A stretch of 7,218 nt of DNA from Chromatiaceae bacterium (GTDB lineage: Bacteria; Pseudomonadota; Gammaproteobacteria; Chromatiales; Chromatiaceae). The translations under genes and the position numbers were made by a program. The DNA lies in assembly GCA_016880695.1 (NCBI GenBank), contig JAEHCY010000347.1, positions 1 through 7,218 of the forward strand. The letters are read 5' to 3'. Positions 1 through 6,157 of this stretch are shown here, one piece after another. A model generated the notes under the pieces. That model worked only from the letters and a program-made list of their open reading frames with translations. It ran no database searches and had not been told where the DNA came from. The first letter of the stretch is position 1; each line of letters starts with the position of its first letter.

Positions 1-893
1 TCCGTGGGCATGGTGCGCAGCGCGCGCTCCACCTGGGGCAGCTCATCGCGCAGGGCGATGGTGTTGTGGTAGGACTTAGACATCTTCTGCCCGTCCAAGC
101 CGGGCATCTTCGATGCCTTGGTCAGCAGCGGCCGCGGTTCGGGCAGGATGACCCGACCGCCGCCCTCGAGGTGGCCGAGCAGGCGCTCACGGTCCGCCGG
201 CGAAAGGTTGCCTTGAGCCCCGATCAGGGAACGCGCCGAGCCGAGCGCCTCTTGATCGCCCCGCTCCTGGAAGCCGCGGCGCAGCTCGTCGAATGCCTTG
301 GCGTTCTTCTTGCCCATCTTCTGCTTAGCCTGCTCCACCTTGAGCGCAAAGTCGGGGTCACGGCCATAGAGGTGATTGAAGCGCCTGGCGACCTCGCGGG
401 TCAGCTCCACGTGTGCCACCTGATCCTCGCCCACCGGCACCTGGGACGCCTTGTAGATGAGGATGTCGGCGCTCTGCAGCAGCGGATAACCGAGAAACCC
501 ATAGGTGGCCAGGTCCTTGTCTCTGAGCTTCTCCTGCTGGTCCTTGTAGCTCGGCACCCGCTCCAGCCACCCCAGCGGGGTGATCATCGAGAGCAGCAGG
601 TGGAGCTCGGCGTGCTCCGGGATACGGGACTGGATGAACAGGGTGGCCTTGGTAGGGTCGATGCCGGCGGCGAGCCAGTCTACCACCATGTCCCAAACGC
701 TCGCCGGGATCAAACTGGGATCATCGTAATGGGTGGTGAGGGCGTGCCAGTCGGCGACGAAGAAAAAACACTCGTAGTCGTGCTGCAGCTCCAGCCAGTT
801 CTTGAGCACACCGTGATAATGACCCAGATGCAAACGCCCCGTGGGCCGCATCCCCGATAGCACGCTTGAATGATGATCCGCAACCGAGCTCAC
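1..893 (-). CDS. trpS: Tryptophan--tRNA ligase (3' end cut by window edge)
   Basis: Class I aminoacyl-tRNA synthetase that charges tRNA-Trp with tryptophan using ATP in the cytoplasm. The first 297 residues are present. The N-terminal SGMRPTGRLHLGHY block carries the HIGH-type motif (H22-L-G-H25). The ADW segment follows near residue 47, then SADILIYKA and VGEDQVAHVELTRE near 141-167, and the KMSKS loop at 270-274. Between the DQ-H-ELTR helix and KMSKS there is a longer stretch (about residues 185-262) than in E. coli TrpS, where the segment is short; such longer TrpS proteins occur in other gammaproteobacteria such as Pseudomonas. The start is GTG at 893: an in-frame TGA lies five codons upstream, GAGGGAG (908-902) sits 8 nt before it, and the next ATG lies inside the conserved SGMRP motif, which is too late. 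It is the last visible gene of the rnm-yciO-protease-trpS unit, 27 nt after the protease stop. Identity is secure; the C-terminal anticodon-binding part is outside the window. Confidence 0.96.
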   Translation of the reverse strand, partial: MSSVADHHSSVLSGMRPTGRLHLGHYHGVLKNWLELQHDYECFFFVADWHALTTHYDDPSLIPASVWDMVVDWLAAGIDPTKATLFIQSRIPEHAELHLLLSMITPLGWLERVPSYKDQQEKLRDKDLATYGFLGYPLLQSADILIYKASQVPVGEDQVAHVELTREVARRFNHLYGRDPDFALKVEQAKQKMGKKNAKAFDELRRGFQERGDQEALGSARSLIGAQGNLSPADRERLLGHLEGGGRVILPEPRPLLTKASKMPGLDGQKMSKSYHNTIALRDELPQVERALRTMPT

Positions 894-901
894 TGGGGGG
901 G

Positions 902-908
902 CTCCCTC
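902..908 (-). promoter_or_regulatory. Shine-Dalgarno of trpS, supports GTG start
   Basis: GAGGGAG on the minus strand lies 8 nt before GTG 893-891. With the in-frame TGA just upstream, it decides for the GTG start over the internal ATG of the SGMRP motif. Confidence 0.6.
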
Positions 909-920
909 ACGTCGAAAAGG

Positions 921-1610
921 CTAGTGGAAGAAGGACTCGATGACCGCGTAGCCCCCCGGAAGCAGGGAGACCGCGAGGACAACGGCGGGCAACAGCAAAC
1001 GGCTCAAGATACCGGTGACCAACAACCCAAGCAAGATGGCCATGCCGTAGGGCTCCAGGCGCGAGAAGCCGACCGACCATCGCGGAGGCAACAGCGCCCC
1101 GAGCACCCGCCCCCCATCCAGGGGTAGGAGTGGGAACAGGTTGAGGACCATCAGCCAAACGTTGATCAGGACGCCGAAGAGCCCCATCAGCTGCAGTGGA
1201 ATCGCCACCCAGCTTAAGGTTCCCTCCAGACTGAGGCCCAGCTTGATCGCCAGCCCCCAGCCGATGGCCATCACCAGATTGGCACCCGGCCCAGCCAATG
1301 CGACCAGCGCCATGTCGCGGCGAGGCTGCCGGAGGTTGCGCCAGTTGACAGGTACCGGCTTGGCCCAACCGAAGAGGAAACCGCCCCCCCCGCCGAGCGA
1401 CGAAAGCAGCAAGATCCCGAGCGGTACCAGGATGGTACCGACGGGATCGATGTGCTTGAGGGGGTTGAGGGTTACCCGCCCGAGCATCTCGGCGGTCCGG
1501 TCCCCAAGCAGCTTGGCGATCCAGCCATGGGCCGCCTCGTGGACCGTGATCGCAAAGAGCAGGGGCAGGACCATGACCGCCAGGCGCTGGACGTCGCTCA
1601 CTACCTCCAT
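921..1610 (-). CDS. Site-2 protease family (M50) membrane metalloprotease, PDZ-less
   Basis: Predicted intramembrane zinc metalloprotease of 229 residues. The zinc motif HEAAH is at H24-E25-xx-H28 in the first membrane helix, and the third zinc ligand is D165 in LLPLDGGRV, in a later helix. NPLKHIDPVGT (49-59) and LVALAGPGANL (102-112) are family hallmarks. Several hydrophobic helices are evident (about 10-30, 55-72, 101-125, 135-160, 188-222). There is no PDZ domain, so this is the compact class of site-2 proteases rather than RseP. Members of this group sit between yciO and trpS in many gammaproteobacteria; the substrate is unknown. A glycine run at 73-77 is encoded by an 8-nt G tract. The ATG at 1610 is preceded by only a weak SD (GGGA), 25 nt after the yciO stop, so translation may be coupled. 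Catalytic residues are intact; the biological target is not inferable. Confidence 0.92.
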   Translation of the reverse strand: MEVVSDVQRLAVMVLPLLFAITVHEAAHGWIAKLLGDRTAEMLGRVTLNPLKHIDPVGTILVPLGILLLSSLGGGGGFLFGWAKPVPVNWRNLRQPRRDMALVALAGPGANLVMAIGWGLAIKLGLSLEGTLSWVAIPLQLMGLFGVLINVWLMVLNLFPLLPLDGGRVLGALLPPRWSVGFSRLEPYGMAILLGLLVTGILSRLLLPAVVLAVSLLPGGYAVIESFFH

Positions 1611-1635
1611 CGATGCATCCCAGGGGCGGGCGGGA

Positions 1636-2259
1636 CTACTGCTCGAACACCGAGGTATCGCCCTTGCCTCGGCGAACGACCTCTGGCGTCTCCCCCGTCA
1701 TGTCCACCACCGTGGTGGGCTCCAGTCCGCAAAAACCGCCGTCGATCACCAGATCCACCTGGTGATTAAGGATCTCGCGCATTTCATAGGGATCGGTCAG
1801 GGGCAGTTCATCGCCGGGGAGGATGAGCGTGGTGCTCAGCACGGGCTGCCCGAGCTCAGCGAGCAGCGCCAGACAGGTGACATGGTCGGGAACACGGATA
1901 CCAATGCTTTTGCGCTTTGGGTGCATCAAGCGCCGGGGTACCTGCCGTGTGGCCTGATGGATGAAGGTGTAGGGCCCGGGCGTGAGCGCCTTCAGCAGGC
2001 GAAAATCCTGGTTATCGATGCGGGCGTAGGTGGTGATCTCCGAGAGGTCTCGGCAAACCAAGGTGAAATTGTGCTTCTCATCCACCTGACGGATGCGGCG
2101 GATGCGCTCCATCGCATCCCTCCCTCCGATCTGGCAACCGAGGGCATAACAGGAATCGGTGGGATAGATGATCACACCGCCTTCTAGAACGATATCCACC
2201 GCCCGCCGGATCAGACGCGGTTGGGGATTGTCCGGATGGATCTGAAAGAACTGCGCCAA
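1636..2259 (-). CDS. yciO: YciO, Sua5/YrdC/YciO-family protein
   Basis: Member of the Sua5/TsaC (YrdC-domain) superfamily; 207 residues from the TTG start. It reads like E. coli YciO (206 aa): AQFFQIHPDNPQ at the N terminus, YPTDSCYALGC (32-42), TPGPYTFI (93-100), KRKSIGIRVP (115-124) and PTTVVDM (181-187). TsaC/Sua5 make threonylcarbamoyl-AMP for tRNA t6A. Here the Lys-x-Arg element appears as R-I-R (near 55-57), and the SxN segment reads LSTTLILPG (141-149) with no Asn, so TsaC-type synthesis is doubtful. An ATG at 2310 in frame would overlap rnm and add 17 residues absent from E. coli YciO. TTG 2259 with AGAGG (2273-2269) 9 nt upstream fits the homologue exactly. The gene lies 17 nt after rnm and 25 nt before the protease gene. 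The real function of YciO is unsettled; its link to Rnm hints at RNA metabolism. Confidence 0.93.
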   Translation of the reverse strand: MAQFFQIHPDNPQPRLIRRAVDIVLEGGVIIYPTDSCYALGCQIGGRDAMERIRRIRQVDEKHNFTLVCRDLSEITTYARIDNQDFRLLKALTPGPYTFIHQATRQVPRRLMHPKRKSIGIRVPDHVTCLALLAELGQPVLSTTLILPGDELPLTDPYEMREILNHQVDLVIDGGFCGLEPTTVVDMTGETPEVVRRGKGDTSVFEQ

Positions 2260-2276
2260 AACTCTGAGCCTCTGGA

Positions 2277-3140
2277 CTAACCCACGGCCGCCTGCGGCTC
2301 CGGGAGCCAACTGGCCGCACGCCAGATCGGGGCACAGATGTCCGGCAGATTGGGCACCCTACCGAGCTCCACATAGGTGCTCTCGGGGCCGTGGTAATCC
2401 GAGCCGGCCGAGGCCAACAGCCCCGCCTGCTGCGCATGGCGCGCCATGACGAAGACCTCCTCCGGGCTATGACTGCCCGATACGACCTCCAGTGCCTCGC
2501 CCCCCGCCTCGGCGAACTCCCTGATCAACCCCAGGAGCTTGCTGCGCGTGAGCCGATAGCGGGCCGGATGGGCAAGGACCGCTTGGCCGCCGGCAGCCAA
2601 TATCCAGCCGACCGTCTCCTCGAGGGTGGCCCATTCGCCCGCCACATGGCCCGGCTTCCCGCTCACGAGATAACCCTGGAAAACCTCGCGCTCGCTTCGC
2701 GCCACGCCCGCCTGGACAAGGAAGCGGGCGAAATGGGTACGGCTGATGAGCCGACCGTTGGATAGCGCCCGCGCACCCACGAAGGCATCGGCAATCCCCG
2801 CCTTGCCAAGTCGCCGGCCCATCTCCTCGGCGCGCCAGTCGCGAAATGCGCGCAACCGGGCCAACCCCCGCGCCAACTCGCAGGCCGATGGGTTGATGTT
2901 CAGCCCCACCACGTGAACGGTCCGGCCGCCCCAGGTCACGGAGATCTCTACCCCGGGGATCAGAATCAGGCCCGCGCGGACAGCCTCCTGCTCGGCCTCG
3001 GCGATACCCTCAAGGGTGTCGTGATCGGTGACCGCCAGCATCCGGATGCCGGCCGCGCGCGCGCGCCGCACCAGCGCCGCCGGGGTGAGGGTCCCGTCGG
3101 AGGCAGTGGTGTGGGAATGCAGATCGGGCTGTACAGACAT
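2277..3140 (-). CDS. rnm: PHP-domain phosphoesterase, RNase AM / 3',5'-nucleoside bisphosphate phosphatase (YciV/TrpH)
   Basis: Cytoplasmic metal-dependent phosphoesterase of 287 residues, the usual family length. The PHP-domain metal ligands are visible in order: DLHSHTTASDG with H8 and H10, TDHDT with D39 and H40, E65 in GVEIS, H76, H136 in SRTHFARF, H191 in LAHPARY, and D248-x-H250 in GSDYHGP. E. coli Rnm (formerly YciV/TrpH) is a 5'-3' exonuclease that trims 5' ends of rRNA precursors, and related enzymes hydrolyse 3',5'-nucleoside bisphosphates. It is the first gene of the minus-strand unit with yciO, the protease gene and trpS. The ATG at 3140 lacks a visible Shine-Dalgarno and lies 6 nt after a TAGAAT box, so the mRNA may be nearly leaderless. 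All expected metal ligands appear intact. Family assignment is strong; which of the two activities dominates here cannot be told from sequence. Confidence 0.93.
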   Translation of the reverse strand: MSVQPDLHSHTTASDGTLTPAALVRRARAAGIRMLAVTDHDTLEGIAEAEQEAVRAGLILIPGVEISVTWGGRTVHVVGLNINPSACELARGLARLRAFRDWRAEEMGRRLGKAGIADAFVGARALSNGRLISRTHFARFLVQAGVARSEREVFQGYLVSGKPGHVAGEWATLEETVGWILAAGGQAVLAHPARYRLTRSKLLGLIREFAEAGGEALEVVSGSHSPEEVFVMARHAQQAGLLASAGSDYHGPESTYVELGRVPNLPDICAPIWRAASWLPEPQAAVG

Positions 3141-3146
3141 GGCGGT

Positions 3147-3152
3147 ATTCTA
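3147..3152 (-). promoter_or_regulatory. Candidate -10 box of the rnm operon
   Basis: TAGAAT on the minus strand (5/6 to TATAAT) lies 6 nt upstream of the rnm ATG. No convincing -35 hexamer is seen 16-18 nt further upstream (GGTCCG at best). If used, transcription would start at or within a few bases of the ATG. Confidence 0.35.
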
Positions 3153-3227
3153 CCCGAAAGGTCGGAGATCGGACCGGATGAGCACGTCAGCAGGTTGGGG
3201 GTCTCGCAAGACGCCCGGGTCTTCTGC

Positions 3228-3236
3228 TGCTATCAT
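3228..3236 (+). promoter_or_regulatory. Candidate extended -10 box for the 3245 gene
   Basis: TGCTATCAT matches the extended -10 pattern TGnTATAAT with one mismatch and ends 8 nt before the ATG at 3245. No clear -35 is present, as can be the case for extended -10 promoters. A start 6-8 nt downstream would yield an mRNA beginning almost at the ATG. Confidence 0.4.
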
Positions 3237-3244
3237 GCCGCCCG

Positions 3245-4003
3245 ATGCTCCTTGCCGCCGACATTGCTCAGATTGCGGCGGCTGCCGCCTCTGCAGTCGC
3301 TCGACTCGAAGAGGCTGCCGACGAGAACCGCGCGGCGGTATCCCAAGCCTCTGATGCGCCCATCGAAGTGCTGATCGCCGCGCTCACTAAACTCCTCAGC
3401 CTGTTGCGGGAGCTTGAGGAGCAGCGGACCGGCAGGGAACCGAGCCCCGGGGCTCCACTTGGGCCCCAGGACATCGGGGTGCTAGGCGATTACGGTACCG
3501 ACCTTCTGAGCCAACTCTCTGGCTGGGCCCGCCGACTCAACCAGAGCGCGCTGGCCGAAACGTTCGAGCGCCTGAGTCTCCCCTTGGCTTGTTGGATTGC
3601 CCGCCAGGGAGGCGAGATTGCCAACCTGGTACCGGTGGTCAACACCGCTGCCGCGCTGGCGAATGGCTTACGTCATCCACCGGACCTGGAGCGGCTGTTT
3701 TTGGCTTTGAGCGAGATCATCACAGCGATCAGCCCCTCGGTCAGTCAGGACCTGGACCGGTCGAACCCCGGGCGTCCCTGGCGCATTCTGCTCATCAACC
3801 ACGCCATTGTCGCCACACGGACCCGCCAGCCGAGGCTCATGGAGATTGGGTTCCGCGTCCTGGCCGAGCACCTACCCGAAGACGCGCCCGCGTTCTTCCG
3901 CGAGGGAATGGAGCAGATGCATGCACTGAACTACCCCGATGCGGTGCGTCGGGTCATGCAGCGCTATTTTGACGCATGCTCTAATACCAGCCCGCTCCAT
4001 TAG
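3245..4003 (+). CDS. Uncharacterised soluble, mainly helical protein (252 aa)
   Basis: I do not recognise a named family. The 252-residue product has no signal peptide or membrane helix. The N-terminal 60 residues are Ala/Leu/Glu-rich and look helical (coiled-coil-like, roughly 5-30 and 40-62), followed by a Pro/Gly linker (62-75). A compact helical body follows, with ETFERLSLPLACWIARQG (105-122), NPGRPWRILLINHAIVATR (174-192) and a C-terminal LPEDAPAFFREGMEQM - YPDAVRRVMQRYF segment (210-242) that looks like a conserved core. Codon use resembles its neighbours, and the long ORF sits 20 nt upstream of yciB in the same direction, so it is probably the first gene of the yciB-yciI-ppiC unit. The ATG at 3245 has no Shine-Dalgarno but follows an extended -10-like box. 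The gene looks real; a function cannot be inferred beyond a possible tie to YciB or Rnm through position. Confidence 0.82.
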   Translation: MLLAADIAQIAAAAASAVARLEEAADENRAAVSQASDAPIEVLIAALTKLLSLLRELEEQRTGREPSPGAPLGPQDIGVLGDYGTDLLSQLSGWARRLNQSALAETFERLSLPLACWIARQGGEIANLVPVVNTAAALANGLRHPPDLERLFLALSEIITAISPSVSQDLDRSNPGRPWRILLINHAIVATRTRQPRLMEIGFRVLAEHLPEDAPAFFREGMEQMHALNYPDAVRRVMQRYFDACSNTSPLH

Positions 4004-4023
4004 GAACGCAGAGTATCCGATCG

Positions 4024-4692
4024 ATGAAATTTCTCGCGGACTTTTTTCCGATCCTGCTGTTCTTTCTGGTCTATAAGCTCTACGGCCTCTACGTCGCCAC
4101 AGCAGTCGCGATCTTGGCCTCCATCGGACAGGTGGGCTTCTTCTGGTTGAAGAACCGCCGAGTGGAGACCATGCACCTGGTCACGCTCGTGCTGCTGGTG
4201 GTTTTTGGCGGGCTCACCATCGCCCTGCAGGACCGCACCTTCATCATGTGGAAGCCCTCCATCGTCAACTGGCTGTTCGCGGCGGGGTTTCTCACCAGCC
4301 AGTTCGTTGGCGAACGCCCCCTGATCGAGCGGATGATGAGCCACGTCATCGAGGTGCCGCCGACGATCTGGCGCCGACTCAACCTGCTGTGGGTGGTGTT
4401 CTTCACCCTCATGGGAGTGGCCAACCTCTTCGTGGCCAACGGTTTCTTTGTCGCGGAGAACTCGCTCCTGGCGGCCGCCGGCACCAGCGCCGATATCGAT
4501 CTCACCCGGTGTAGCGAACTTTTCACGGGTGGGTTACTCGATCTCTGTCTCGAGGCGCAGCAACGGGAAGCCACTTGGGTCAATTTCAAGCTGTTCGGCA
4601 TGATGGGCCTCACCCTGGCCTTCGTTATACTGCAGGCCTTTTATCTGGCTCGGCACATCAAAGACCAGGAATCTACAAAGGAGGTCACCTAA
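4024..4692 (+). CDS. yciB: YciB (septation protein A homologue), inner-membrane protein with extra loop
   Basis: Integral inner-membrane protein of the YciB/IspZ family, which is implicated in cell division and envelope integrity. Family signatures are clear: MKFLADFFPILLFFLVYKLY at the start, VVFGGLTIALQDRTFIMWKPSIV (59-81), ERPLIERMM (97-105), WRRLNLLWVVFFTLMGVANLFVA (116-138) and WVNFKLFGMMGLT (185-197). About five membrane helices are expected (near 5-24, 27-42, 50-68, 79-95, 118-138 and 187-208, one of which may be re-entrant). E. coli YciB has 179 residues; this one has 222. Most of the excess is a roughly 38-residue insertion before WVNFK (about 140-183) containing C163 and C175. It lies 20 nt after the 252-aa gene, and its stop abuts the TTG of yciI. 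The Shine-Dalgarno before ATG 4024 is weak. Identity is firm; the insertion's role is unknown. Confidence 0.95.
   Translation: MKFLADFFPILLFFLVYKLYGLYVATAVAILASIGQVGFFWLKNRRVETMHLVTLVLLVVFGGLTIALQDRTFIMWKPSIVNWLFAAGFLTSQFVGERPLIERMMSHVIEVPPTIWRRLNLLWVVFFTLMGVANLFVANGFFVAENSLLAAAGTSADIDLTRCSELFTGGLLDLCLEAQQREATWVNFKLFGMMGLTLAFVILQAFYLARHIKDQESTKEVT
4677..4685 (+). promoter_or_regulatory. Strong Shine-Dalgarno for yciI, inside the yciB end
   Basis: AAAGGAGGT contains an eight-base match to the 16S anti-Shine-Dalgarno core and lies 7 nt before TTG 4693. It sits within the last codons of yciB, so yciI translation is likely coupled to yciB and the weak start codon is offset by the strong site. 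It decides the TTG start. Confidence 0.85.
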
Positions 4693-4995
4693 TTGCTCTA
4701 CGCAATCATCGCCCAGGACCAGGAGCACAGCCTGCAGGCCCGCCTCGCCGCCAGACCCGCTCACCTTGAGCGACTCCGTACCCTTCAGGACGAGGGGCGT
4801 CTGGTCCTCTGCGGGCCCCACCCTGCCATCGACAGCGAGGACCCCGGAACTGCCGGCTTCACCGGCAGTCTCATCGTGGCGGAGTTCCCCGATCTCGAGT
4901 CTGCTCGGGCGTGGGCCGCCCAGGATCCCTATGTGGCAGCCGAGGTCTACCAAGACGTCGTGGTCAAACCCTTCAAACGCGTCACGCCCGCCTGA
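4693..4995 (+). CDS. yciI: YciI family protein
   Basis: Small cytoplasmic protein of 100 residues with the YciI (ferredoxin-like, dimeric alpha+beta) fold, some members of which are suspected enzymes of unknown substrate. It is very close to E. coli YciI (98 aa): [17 protein letters not shown] with the conserved putative active-site H24, [29 protein letters not shown] (31-59), [11 protein letters not shown] (76-86) and VVKPFKRV (90-97). The start is TTG at 4693, directly after the yciB stop with no intervening base, and with AAAGGAGGT 7 nt upstream. Starting here reproduces the E. coli N terminus MLY exactly. Pairing with yciB is a common gammaproteobacterial arrangement. Family identity is secure; the biochemical reaction is unknown. 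Confidence 0.95.
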   Translation: MLYAIIAQDQEHSLQARLAARPAHLERLRTLQDEGRLVLCGPHPAIDSEDPGTAGFTGSLIVAEFPDLESARAWAAQDPYVAAEVYQDVVVKPFKRVTPA

Positions 4996-5021
4996 GGGCG
5001 CGGGGTGAGTTGTTTCTTCTA

Positions 5022-5033
5022 TTGATATGTCAA
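5022..5033 (+). repeat. Short imperfect palindrome in yciI-ppiC gap
   Basis: TTGATATGTCAA pairs with its own reverse complement at five of six positions. It lies 17 nt before the parvulin start. It may be chance; a regulator site is conceivable but unsupported. Confidence 0.15.
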
Positions 5034-5050
5034 CCCAAGGAAGCCTACCG

Positions 5051-5980
5051 ATGAATCCCAGACCCAAAATCCTGTGGCTTGCCGTCACTGGTCTATGCCT
5101 CGGCCTGCATCTCCCGTCCGGAGCGGTCAGTGCCGCCGATCCCACCGCGGCCCCAGTCGCGCCCACCGCCCCCGCCGCGGTAGAGAAGCCCCAGTGGATC
5201 ATGACCATCAACGGTCGCACAGTGAGCGCCGAGGAGTTCAATCTGTACTACACCGAGCGGCTGCGACAGTCTCGCGGACAACCCTCCGCCGAGATTCAGA
5301 ACCAGGTCATGAGCGACCTGATCAATTTCGTGCTGGTGTCCGACGATGCCCGCCAGCGCGGTGTTGACAAGCAGCCGGAGGTTCAGGCCGGGCTCAAGCT
5401 GCAGCAGGATCAGTTGCTCTCGCGCCTGGCGATGCAGGCCGTAGCCGCAAGCCATCAGCCTTCCGACGAAGACCTCAAGAAGGCCTTCGATGCCGATTAC
5501 GCCAAGCGCTCGGCGATCGAGTACAAAACTCGCCACATTCTGGTGCCCTCCGAGGATGAGGCCAAGGCGGTGATCAAGAAACTGGAGGGGGGGACCCCCT
5601 TCGCCGATCTGGCCAAGGAGCAAACCGGCGGATCGAGAAGCGAGGACCTCGGATGGGTGGACCCAGGCGACCTGGTCCCTCCCTTCGCCGAGGCCCTCAA
5701 GACCATGAAGCCCGGTACCACATCAAAGCAGCCGGTCAAGACCGATTTCGGCTGGCATGTGATCCTGCTCGAGGAGACCCGCGAAGCCAAACCCCCGACG
5801 TTCGATGAGGTCAAGGCGGAGATCGTGGCGTCGCTCAAGCAGCAGGCCATGACCCAGTACCTCACCGGACTGCGGGAGAAAGCCAAGATCGAATTCAACC
5901 CCGCCCTCACGGCGAAGCCCAAGCCTGCAGACGCCCCGGGCAAGCAAGCTACCGAAGATAAGCCAGCCGCGAAGAAGTAG
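5051..5980 (+). CDS. Exported PpiC-type (parvulin) peptidyl-prolyl cis-trans isomerase
   Basis: Periplasmic folding factor predicted to catalyse cis-trans isomerisation of prolyl bonds in exported proteins. From ATG 5051 the product has 309 residues: a signal peptide (basic NPRPK, hydrophobic core about 7-22, likely cleavage after AVSA near 28), an Ala/Pro-rich linker (29-46), a SurA-like N-terminal helical segment (about 50-150), the parvulin domain (about 157-245; RHILV 161-165, EDLGWVDPGDLVPPF 198-212, FGWHVILLEE 233-242) and a charged Ala/Lys/Pro tail (284-309). The DPGS-x-GGDLG loop typical of parvulins is short here (TGGSRSEDLG). An in-frame ATG at 5027 would put eight polar residues before the signal peptide. 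AAGGAAG (5037-5043), 7 nt before 5051, favours the later start. It lies 55 nt after yciI, last of its unit. PrsA/SurA-like roles are possible; the exact client is unknown. Confidence 0.92.
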   Translation: MNPRPKILWLAVTGLCLGLHLPSGAVSAADPTAAPVAPTAPAAVEKPQWIMTINGRTVSAEEFNLYYTERLRQSRGQPSAEIQNQVMSDLINFVLVSDDARQRGVDKQPEVQAGLKLQQDQLLSRLAMQAVAASHQPSDEDLKKAFDADYAKRSAIEYKTRHILVPSEDEAKAVIKKLEGGTPFADLAKEQTGGSRSEDLGWVDPGDLVPPFAEALKTMKPGTTSKQPVKTDFGWHVILLEETREAKPPTFDEVKAEIVASLKQQAMTQYLTGLREKAKIEFNPALTAKPKPADAPGKQATEDKPAAKK

Positions 5981-5998
5981 GCCCTCACTCCCGACACT

Positions 5999-6016
5999 GG
6001 GCACAGGGAGGTGCCC
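5999..6016 (+). terminator. Possible hairpin terminator after the parvulin gene
   Basis: GGGCAC (5999-6004) and GTGCCC (6011-6016) form a perfect 6-bp GC-rich stem with a 6-nt loop, 18 nt after the stop codon. No T tract follows, so it is not a classical intrinsic terminator; it could be a weak terminator or an mRNA 3'-end stabiliser. Confidence 0.35.
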
Positions 6017-6092
6017 GCGCGCCGAACCACTCGGCACTACAACCTCCCCACTCCACCGTCACACTGGTTCCTTGATACTGGGCGCGTCTCAG

Positions 6093-6135
6093 GAATAGAC
6101 AATGCAGAGAATGTTGTTTAGTAATTTGCCTATTC
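6093..6135. repeat. Imperfect inverted repeat overlapping a candidate promoter
   Basis: GAATAGACAA (6093-6102) and TTGCCTATTC (6126-6135) pair at nine of ten positions around a 23-nt spacer. The right arm lies within the spacer of the TTGTTT/TAATAT promoter candidate, so a dimeric regulator site is conceivable. The surrounding 50 nt are clearly more AT-rich than the rest of the window. Confidence 0.4.
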
Positions 6136-6143
6136 TCTAATAT
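6114..6143 (+). promoter_or_regulatory. Candidate sigma-70-type promoter
   Basis: TTGTTT (6114-6119) and TAATAT (6138-6143) are 18 nt apart, with 4/6 matches to each consensus hexamer, in a locally AT-rich stretch. It is the best promoter-like sequence I see in the window. It points to the small membrane ORF, whose ATG is 14 nt downstream of the -10 box. Confidence 0.5.
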
Positions 6144-6157
6144 ATTTGCAGCCCAGC

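Noticed and set aside
66..860. Long plus-strand ORF (264 codons)
   Set aside because: It is antisense to trpS, whose HIGH and KMSKS motifs are on the minus strand; the plus-strand product has no recognisable pattern.
1141..2187. Plus-strand ORF of 348 codons, the longest open frame in the window
   Set aside because: It lies across the M50 protease and YciO genes, both of which have clear family motifs on the other strand; long antisense frames are common in GC-rich DNA.
2260..2310. ATG 2310 as the yciO start
   Set aside because: It would overlap rnm and add residues unlike any YciO; TTG 2259 with an SD restores the AQFF-IHPDNPQ N terminus of E. coli YciO.
5027..5050. ATG 5027 as the parvulin start
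   Set aside because: It adds a polar extension before the signal peptide, whereas ATG 5051 has AAGGAAG at the right distance.
4534..5241. Minus-strand ORF across yciB, yciI and the parvulin start
   Set aside because: Antisense to three genes with firm homology; no protein-like motif.
5093..5623. Minus-strand ORFs within the parvulin gene
   Set aside because: Shadow of the parvulin frame, which has a signal peptide and conserved domain.
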